Source: Euryarchaeota archaeon UBA126
GTDB lineage: Archaea > Thermoplasmatota > Poseidoniia > Poseidoniales > Thalassarchaeaceae
Direction: 5' to 3'
NCBI GenBank assembly: GCA_002497025.1
Contig: DAMG01000058.1
Span: 11,585 to 18,029 of the forward strand
Length of the DNA stretch: 6,445 nucleotides
Shown here: positions 1 through 4,792 of the stretch, one piece after another
How the letters are laid out: each line of letters opens with the position of its first letter
How positions within the stretch are numbered: the first letter of the stretch is position 1
Notes under the pieces: generated by a model
Told to the model about the DNA's origin: nothing
What the model saw: the letters and a program-made list of their open reading frames with translations, nothing else
Databases searched by the model: none
Program-made: the position numbers and the translations under genes

Positions 1-124
1 CACCATTTGGACCTAAGATTCCAATCGCTCCTCGTGGAATTTGAACATCGACGTCGTCTAGGGCTAGGTGTGGACCGTACATCTTGCGTAAATTACGCGT
101 CTCGATGACAAATCCTTCACTCAA
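1..124 (-). CDS. ABC transporter ATP-binding protein, N-terminal fragment (runs off the left edge)
   Basis: This is the N-terminus of an ABC transporter ATPase, the cytoplasmic subunit that drives transport with ATP. Only 41 codons are in the window. The translation runs LSEGFVIETRNLRKMYG, then a conserved ALDDV strand, and ends in ILGPNG, the first half of the Walker A motif (GPNGxGKS/T), exactly at the edge. The spacing of RNLRKMYG to GPNG is normal for the family, and the PRGAIGILGPNG wording resembles the ABC-2/CcmA export type more than a ZnuC-type metal importer, though a fragment cannot decide this. The chosen start is TTG at 124, because GGAG lies at 133-136, 8 nt upstream, and the reading frame holds no ATG or GTG before the in-frame stop upstream. 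It is co-directional with tgtA, about 105 nt downstream of it. The family call is firm; start and substrate are not. Confidence 0.85.
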   Translation of the reverse strand, partial: MSEGFVIETRNLRKMYGPHLALDDVDVQIPRGAIGILGPNG

Positions 125-229
125 GAAAACATCTCCAACTGAACGACTCCCTAGGGGAGTCGCCTTGATGTGAGGGCCTGAATCACTTGAATGAATCCCC
201 GTCGCAATTGTAATTGCATCGCAGAATTA
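125..229. other. Intergenic spacer between tgtA and the ABC ATPase gene
   Basis: About 105 bases separate the tgtA stop from the proposed ATPase start. On the minus strand the ATPase frame is open from about 225 but without ATG or GTG, so a longer N-terminus would need a rare start. A separate ATG at 219 opens only 22 codons. A GGAG at 133-136 is the likely ribosome binding site of the ATPase gene. No convincing terminator hairpin or strong TATA element was seen, so read-through from tgtA is possible. Confidence 0.5.
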
Positions 230-2389
230 CTACAATACTCCATCTCGAACCTTGACTGCAATGCCCTTGTCAAAGAAGGCCATATCGTCGGCTGTTGCAT
301 TCGCTAATCCATGGGCTACCAATTCACCTTTTGTACTAACAACCAAGCATGGTTGACCGACAATTAGGTGAGGATCGGCACCAAGAACGAAACCATGGAT
401 TACATTACGCCCTTTTCCAACAAATGGGATCGCATCATCCATCAATAAAACACGGGGTATCCCTGGGTGATCTAACTCGCTCGATATTATCCCTTGCTCA
501 AATGTATTCGGCGGTTTTGGATTTAATTCATGGAGTTTTTTTGCACCGGCCAAGGTTAGGGAAAGAGCGCCATCTGGTAAACGGGGAGATAGGCAATGTA
601 TTCCTGCAAAGTTGACATTGACCATGCGGTCTGTACGAGACCGACGCGAGGTCATTTCATCAGATAATTTACAAACTTCTGAAGGTGAAATTCCACATAA
701 TAATGATAATTTGTCGACAATGGTACAACGGTCAATCCAGTCACGTATTTTTCTTCGATTTTCACCACCCGCCTCATCTTCTGGATCGGGTTGACAGACA
801 TGGATATCCAGAGGTAAATCTGCGACTCCAAGGTCTTCCAACCAAGTATCGATTTCAGCTTCATCGAGAACCAAATTCCATAGTTCATCAGGACACTGGA
901 TATGACACCATGGAGAAACATCCTCGAGAGTGAATGGAATTAGACCGATCGGGGTTGAAATTAGTACGATTGAACGGGGTTCTTCTTCCAACGCACTTAT
1001 TGCAGAACCTAATGCAGAATCGCGCCACGGCGGCTCTGCCCCTGACAATATTACAACCCGTTCTGCCTTATCATCTGAGCCATCCCACCAAGATCCAGGG
1101 CGGCGCCATCTCATAGCCAATAAGGCATTCAAATGAAGCAGATGTGGCCGACTATCGATGTCGTCGGAAAATTGCTCTGCCGAACCCCTAATCGGGTCAC
1201 TTGAGGCGATGATTCTCAGAACGCTTTCTGCGACTGGGCCTTCGTCACTTTCTTCCAATTGCTCTAGTACCCATTCGAAGGCTTCACGAAGTTTTGCATT
1301 AGCATGACTTCTCTGCTCAGCCAATTGCCAAATAGTTCCGTTTCTCACGGCCTCCCTACATCTCGCAAGCTCTGCCTGAGTAACCTCGAGATTATGGTGA
1401 GCCAAGAGAGTTGAACGCTCATCCTTTTCCATCTCACGAACCTCATTAGGTGTGTAAGGAAATAGGGCTGAGGAAGTATGTGGCCATTCTGTTAAATCTC
1501 CTAATTTGACAGTTCCTGTGGGAGTCAGTAATCTGTCGTCGCGGGCGAATAAAGCGTAAGCGGCTGAATCGAATAGGTCAGCACCTAGAGCAATACACAT
1601 AGGGAATAAAATCGGATGCCCGCATCCAAACATGTGTATTGGTCGATTTGGTGGAATCGTAGAACGAGAGGAAAGAAGAATGCGAAATAATTCCAGATAT
1701 CTTTGTTTTTCCATTAACGGCACTATGCCTCCAATTGGATGTACTGCAAAGCCTCGATGTTCTCCTGAAACTTCTCCCATCAAAGCGCCAGCTTGAGCTC
1801 TGAGATCATCGTGAAGACCTCCTTGTACGGGCCCATTCAGGAGCATTTCAGCCCCGGCTGTGTTCAATGATATCAATGCACGATTTGCAGTTTCCTGTAC
1901 CGCATGTTCAATTTCTTCTCGCGACATATCAGGTCGACCAAAGACATCGAGCATGGTGCCTATGTCCACTCCGATTTTCTTTTGAAATTCGACTATTTCT
2001 TCGACTCCCACCTCTACATCACCATAGACATAGGATTGGAAAGTTCCAGAATCTGTTACAATTACACCTGGAAAATCGAGCAAGGAATGTATTCCATCTT
2101 TGAGTGCGGGTTGACGTAATTTTTCATGTTTCCATGTGACGTAGGAGTTTGTGATTAGACCATTCACTCGATACTTATCCCACATCTCCCTGGGTTCAAT
2201 AGTGCGAATATTTGGGTTGATCACAGGGAGTAACATTGGAGTTTCTAAAATTCCGTGTCTTGTGAATAACTTACCTAACCTAGCGGCTCCATCCCTTACA
2301 GTAACCTCGAACTTACCAAGGTCCTGATCGCGACAGGGTTCTGGATCTGGCCGCTTACTCACAACCCTTCTGCGAAGCGCTTTGGTCAT
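230..2389 (-). CDS. tgtA: Archaeosine tRNA-guanine transglycosylase (7-cyano-7-deazaguanine tRNA-ribosyltransferase), zinc-site cysteines replaced
   Basis: TgtA exchanges guanine at position 15 in the tRNA D-loop for preQ0, the first tRNA-bound step of archaeosine synthesis, in the cytoplasm. The N-terminal half is the TIM-barrel catalytic domain (about residues 25-375): RDGAARLGKL, LPVINP, ITNSY, VTDSGTFQSYVYG with the first active-site Asp (D113), HPIGGIVP, and DLFDSAAYALFARDDR with the nucleophile Asp (D274). C1/C2-type domains follow (ISTPIGLIPF near 480, SRRSRTDRMVNV near 585), then a C-terminal PUA RNA-binding domain from about 645 (FVGKGRNVIHGFVLGAD). At 719 aa it is longer than the roughly 580-aa Pyrococcus enzyme. 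The stretch that normally carries the zinc ligands C-x-C-x2-C reads WPHTSSALFPYTP, so all three cysteines are gone, while the histidine in AHHNL remains. The ATG at 2389 is chosen because it overlaps the upstream stop as TGATG with GAGG 4 nt before it; a TTG at 2392 would add one residue. Confidence 0.93.
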   Translation of the reverse strand: MTKALRRRVVSKRPDPEPCRDQDLGKFEVTVRDGAARLGKLFTRHGILETPMLLPVINPNIRTIEPREMWDKYRVNGLITNSYVTWKHEKLRQPALKDGIHSLLDFPGVIVTDSGTFQSYVYGDVEVGVEEIVEFQKKIGVDIGTMLDVFGRPDMSREEIEHAVQETANRALISLNTAGAEMLLNGPVQGGLHDDLRAQAGALMGEVSGEHRGFAVHPIGGIVPLMEKQRYLELFRILLSSRSTIPPNRPIHMFGCGHPILFPMCIALGADLFDSAAYALFARDDRLLTPTGTVKLGDLTEWPHTSSALFPYTPNEVREMEKDERSTLLAHHNLEVTQAELARCREAVRNGTIWQLAEQRSHANAKLREAFEWVLEQLEESDEGPVAESVLRIIASSDPIRGSAEQFSDDIDSRPHLLHLNALLAMRWRRPGSWWDGSDDKAERVVILSGAEPPWRDSALGSAISALEEEPRSIVLISTPIGLIPFTLEDVSPWCHIQCPDELWNLVLDEAEIDTWLEDLGVADLPLDIHVCQPDPEDEAGGENRRKIRDWIDRCTIVDKLSLLCGISPSEVCKLSDEMTSRRSRTDRMVNVNFAGIHCLSPRLPDGALSLTLAGAKKLHELNPKPPNTFEQGIISSELDHPGIPRVLLMDDAIPFVGKGRNVIHGFVLGADPHLIVGQPCLVVSTKGELVAHGLANATADDMAFFDKGIAVKVRDGVL

Positions 2390-2397
2390 CAATCCTC
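2387..2397 (-). promoter_or_regulatory. TGATG stop-start overlap and GAGG ribosome binding site of tgtA
   Basis: Read on the minus strand, the aconitase-X gene ends in TGA (2391-2389) and tgtA starts with ATG (2389-2387), sharing one A. A GAGG sits at 2397-2394, inside the last codons of the upstream gene, 4 nt from the ATG. This is the usual geometry of translational coupling, where a ribosome finishing the first gene re-initiates on the second. It favours the ATG at 2389 over the TTG at 2392, which would lie only 1 nt from GAGG. Confidence 0.7.
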
Positions 2398-4164
2398 GCT
2401 CGCGCGAGTGATAACCGTAAGTTGCACTTGACCATTCTCAAGACTCATTTCAACGGAGTCGCCATCATTGATTTCTAGGGTAGGATCTGTGTCAAATCCG
2501 TGGGCATACGGAAGTGCCAACAGGCTAGCTGCCGGAAGAGTAAGTGGACAAACGTCTCGATTGATTATTCCCTTCGGACCTTTACCTGTGTAAATCAAGC
2601 CCATTAGAACGAAAGGAGCAACCGTAGAGCCGGAACCTTTCGGATAAATTAGGATTGTATCTTCAATTGGAACACCGTCTAGTGGGTGTCCTGGCTCTTC
2701 GATTACACCAGAATCTCTATTCACGTATCCAAGGTAAGTAATAGGGACATCAGTGACCATTGCTTTACCAGTAATTTTCCAGTTTGATTGACTGGGCAGG
2801 CCTTTTCCATAGAGATTTGCAGAGCCAGTTCGATGAGTTTTATTTGAGGCCAGTGGTTTTGCCTTCTTTCCATCTAATACAGGACGAGGGCCTTCAGAAA
2901 GACTGGAGTCAAATGCGTGGGCAACACATTCTTCAATTGGCGCTACACTTGTTGGTAAACGATTCAGACCACTCTTCAGATAATGTTCGGCTTTCAGAGA
3001 ATTAGTCAGAATATGATTGTATTTTGATCGATTATAAGGAGTCACCTCGGGGCAGGTGTCTTTCAAAACTAAAGAACCGGCTTCTTCTAACAAATCAACA
3101 GTGCCATCGGCTTGCAATAAATCATAATTATAGCCGCTTGTGAAAACCCAAAGTCGGCTGTCAGGTACTTTCTGCCCCAATTCCATTCGTCCTCGAACCG
3201 CCGCAGCAGTTGCTCGCGCTTCTCCAACACTTGCTTGAGGGCAACCAATAACCACTAGGTCAACTACCCCTGAAGGCGCCAAATCTGAGTATCTTTGAGC
3301 GAGATCGTTCTCTGAAAAAATCAGTTCCCCTTCGAATTGAGGCACCTCGGGTGCTTCCACAGTTAGCCCGTCAGCCCATAGCATAGGGCAGCCATAATTT
3401 GCAGCTGCTGCTGTCAACGCTTTGCGCATCTCGAAATCCGCATTAGAAGGTAGTCCGACTATACGAGGCATCATCCCCCATGGAAGATTCCATTCTGGCT
3501 TTATTTGCATTCCAATCCAGTCTCCCAATACTGACCAATCTGCAAGGTTCTCCATCGAGGCTTCTACCTTCACAAGGATATTTGGGATTCGGTTTTCCTC
3601 AATGTGAAGACCCCAAAGAGGAGCCCATCCTGTTAGTGCTGTGGCCAGAGCAGATAGCCCAGATTCACGATTAGTCATCAGAGAGGTATAGGAATTTGAA
3701 TAACAAACAGCATTCGATTCGGCCCAAGAACCGATACCAGATTCCATTTCAATTCCACGATCATAAGGGGTACAAGAAAGAGTGGCTTCGATGCCCAATT
3801 CAGAGTAGGCGTGGATAATTTCAAATTGGTATTCAAGGAAATTCTCATAGTCTATACCCATTTCTTCAATCTGTTCTCGGTCGCAACCTGCTGAATTCAA
3901 TGTAGTCGGAATTGAAACTACACCTTCTGGATCTCCTGAAATGTCAGATAGGAAGCGCCTCAAGCCATAGCCTCCTGTGATTACACTAACGCCTGAAACG
4001 TGAGCATGGGTGCAACGTGTGAATTCCGATGCCCCTGCAGATGCAGCCAAATCGACCACTAATCTTGCGGCCTTTTGCTTAGTAGGGCCATGCTCTTCGT
4101 CGAGCATCGATTTTAGTTCGGGAGGTATCTCCACGCTTATGCCGCGGCAGCGACACTCCTTCAA
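2389..4164 (-). CDS. Aconitase X (AcnX) with fused catalytic and swivel domains; phosphomevalonate dehydratase or hydroxyproline dehydratase
   Basis: This is an aconitase-X dehydratase with the large catalytic domain (former DUF521, residues about 12-420) joined to the small swivel domain (former DUF126, about 460-591). In archaea the family dehydrates mevalonate 5-phosphate to trans-anhydromevalonate phosphate in isoprenoid synthesis; other members are cis-3-hydroxy-L-proline dehydratases. Family landmarks are SGVSVITGG (57-65), TTLNSAGCD (87-95), LSCTPYD (129-135), VIGCPQASVGE (305-315), KDTCPEV (368-374) and LTNSLKAEHYL (386-396). C131, C308 and C371 are the candidate iron-sulfur ligands. 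The swivel part shows TGKAMVTDVPITYLGYVN and the PKGSGSTVAP loop. Characterised archaeal phosphomevalonate dehydratases are two separate subunits, so the single chain is unusual here. Its stop overlaps the tgtA start. The start is uncertain: TTG at 4164 gives 591 aa without an upstream ribosome site; GTG at codon 11 or ATG at codon 20 are alternatives, the last probably too late for the family. Confidence 0.88.
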   Translation of the reverse strand: MKECRCRGISVEIPPELKSMLDEEHGPTKQKAARLVVDLAASAGASEFTRCTHAHVSGVSVITGGYGLRRFLSDISGDPEGVVSIPTTLNSAGCDREQIEEMGIDYENFLEYQFEIIHAYSELGIEATLSCTPYDRGIEMESGIGSWAESNAVCYSNSYTSLMTNRESGLSALATALTGWAPLWGLHIEENRIPNILVKVEASMENLADWSVLGDWIGMQIKPEWNLPWGMMPRIVGLPSNADFEMRKALTAAAANYGCPMLWADGLTVEAPEVPQFEGELIFSENDLAQRYSDLAPSGVVDLVVIGCPQASVGEARATAAAVRGRMELGQKVPDSRLWVFTSGYNYDLLQADGTVDLLEEAGSLVLKDTCPEVTPYNRSKYNHILTNSLKAEHYLKSGLNRLPTSVAPIEECVAHAFDSSLSEGPRPVLDGKKAKPLASNKTHRTGSANLYGKGLPSQSNWKITGKAMVTDVPITYLGYVNRDSGVIEEPGHPLDGVPIEDTILIYPKGSGSTVAPFVLMGLIYTGKGPKGIINRDVCPLTLPAASLLALPYAHGFDTDPTLEINDGDSVEMSLENGQVQLTVITRASED

Positions 4165-4209
4165 TTCGTTGGAATCAATGATTGGAAGGTTTCAAAATTT
4201 CTGATTGAT
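4165..4209. promoter_or_regulatory. Short spacer upstream of the aconitase-X gene with a weak TATA-like stretch
   Basis: This 45-base gap lies between the end of the regulator gene and the aconitase-X start, both on the minus strand. Around 4191-4200 it contains a minus-strand AAATTTTGAA, centred about 32 nt before the TTG start, where an archaeal TATA box of a leaderless transcript would lie. The match to a TATA consensus is weak. The alternative is that aconitase-X and tgtA are read through from the regulator promoter, as no terminator is visible. Confidence 0.3.
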
Positions 4210-4635
4210 TCAACAGCAGCCTGACTCTCTAAATGGGGCTAGAACAAACTCTACTTTGTCGACGTCATTGATATTTCTCAGATAGCTTATCATATCTCTG
4301 ATAGCTCCAGCTTCTCCACTTACCTGCATGGTATCTACACATGTGTGACTAGTGGCTAGGCAATTATGATGATAAGATGTAATTTGGAATTTATCTGAAT
4401 GTCTTAACTCTGAGAGTTTATTCTCCACATGGTGTTGAAAATATACTATCGCAGTACCGTCAATCTGCCTATTTTCATCAATAGATTGTAGATCACCTCT
4501 AATGGACACGTCTGCAAAGTGAAGACTCGCATCCCGTAAAAACAAACTTCGATTTTTGTAACCTGTCTGTTCAATAAATCCATCTAGCCGTCCCGCAAAT
4601 TCTTTGTCGACGCTGAAAGTGATGATTTGACTCAT
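4210..4635 (-). CDS. NikR-like ribbon-helix-helix metal-responsive transcriptional regulator
   Basis: This 141-aa protein looks like a metal-sensing DNA-binding regulator of the CopG/NikR family. Residues 1-45 form the ribbon-helix-helix domain: a strand MSQIITFSV followed by LDGFIEQTGYKNRSLFLRDA, close to the NikR pattern of a lone strand, helix, GYxNRS turn and helix. Residues 58-135 match the NikR C-terminal ACT-like sensing domain: GTAIVYFQHH, then a His/Cys cluster, then a GEAGAIRDMISYL helix and VEFVLAP strand. The metal-site residues seen are H79, H89, H90, C92, H97 and C99. C99 aligns with the conserved NikR cysteine by its distance to the following glycine, but the H-x-H motif is not preserved in register; H90-N-C92 is the nearest equivalent. 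The protein ends in a Cys-Cys pair. It is divergent from a metal-binding lipoprotein gene, its probable target, 88 nt away. Family call is good; the metal is unknown. Confidence 0.8.
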   Translation of the reverse strand: MSQIITFSVDKEFAGRLDGFIEQTGYKNRSLFLRDASLHFADVSIRGDLQSIDENRQIDGTAIVYFQHHVENKLSELRHSDKFQITSYHHNCLATSHTCVDTMQVSGEAGAIRDMISYLRNINDVDKVEFVLAPFRESGCC

Positions 4636-4655
4636 ATTTGTCCGAAAAGCCTCTT

Positions 4656-4670
4656 GTTAATAATAATAAC
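4656..4670 (-). promoter_or_regulatory. Candidate TATA-like promoter element of the NikR-like gene
   Basis: On the minus strand this reads GTTATTATTATTAAC and is centred about 28 nt before the ATG at 4635. That is the usual distance from an archaeal TATA element to the transcription start, so the message would be leaderless or nearly so. The only purine-rich ribosome-site-like stretch, AGAGG, is about 14 nt from the ATG, too far to be convincing. The stretch is a TAA triplet run and could also be part of an operator. Confidence 0.35.
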
Positions 4671-4687
4671 CTGAAGCCTATTTATTA
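4664..4687. repeat. Inverted repeat TAATAA-N12-TTATTA, candidate operator
   Basis: Perfect 6-base arms at 4664-4669 and 4682-4687 flank 12 bases in the middle of the divergent region. A further copy of the right arm, extended to TTATTAG, recurs at 4703-4709, exactly 21 bp after TTATTAG at 4682-4688, that is two helical turns on the same DNA face, bracketing the plus-strand TATA-like element. NikR-type regulators bind dyads, so this is a plausible binding site. The A+T-rich context makes chance occurrence quite possible. Confidence 0.3.
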
Positions 4688-4693
4688 GTTTCG

Positions 4694-4702
4694 ATTATAT
4701 AG
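4694..4702 (+). promoter_or_regulatory. Candidate TATA box of the ZnuA-like lipoprotein gene
   Basis: The sequence ATTATATAG is centred about 26 nt before the ATG at 4724. Archaeal transcription normally starts some 25 nt after the TATA centre, which puts the transcript start almost on the start codon, so the mRNA is predicted to be leaderless. A GAGG at 4717-4720 is only 3 nt from the ATG, too close for a normal ribosome site, which agrees with leaderless translation. Confidence 0.5.
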
Positions 4703-4723
4703 TTATTAGAAGACGCGAGGGCA

Positions 4724-4792
4724 ATGAATAGCACAGCCTACAGAGCCGCTTTGATGAGTTTAGTACTAGTTTTGTCCAGTCTAGCTGGATGT
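4724..4792 (+). other. Lipoprotein signal peptide with lipobox LAGC
   Basis: The first 23 residues contain one arginine (R7), a hydrophobic core at residues 8-20 and L-A-G-C, with the cysteine codon at 4790-4792 as the predicted lipid attachment and cleavage site. A glycine and four glutamates follow, a typical flexible acidic tether. Confidence 0.85.

Noticed and set aside
151..219. 22-codon ATG frame (MQLQLRRGFIQ...) on the minus strand between tgtA and the ATPase gene
   Set aside because: It is too short, has no ribosome binding site noted and no conserved motif; it is not in frame with the ATPase, and nothing suggests a frameshifted extension.
532..545. T-run on the plus strand near 536-543 as an archaeal terminator
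   Set aside because: It lies inside tgtA in the C2 to PUA junction coding region, where the family alignment continues on both sides.
652..921. Minus-strand frame inside tgtA, and several plus-strand frames over tgtA and the aconitase-X gene
   Set aside because: All overlap strongly supported family domains in the main frame and show no domain of their own.
4210..4635. Calling the regulator a true nickel-specific NikR
   Set aside because: The ligand spacing does not match and the divergent neighbour is a zinc/manganese-type binding protein, so only the broader family name is justified.
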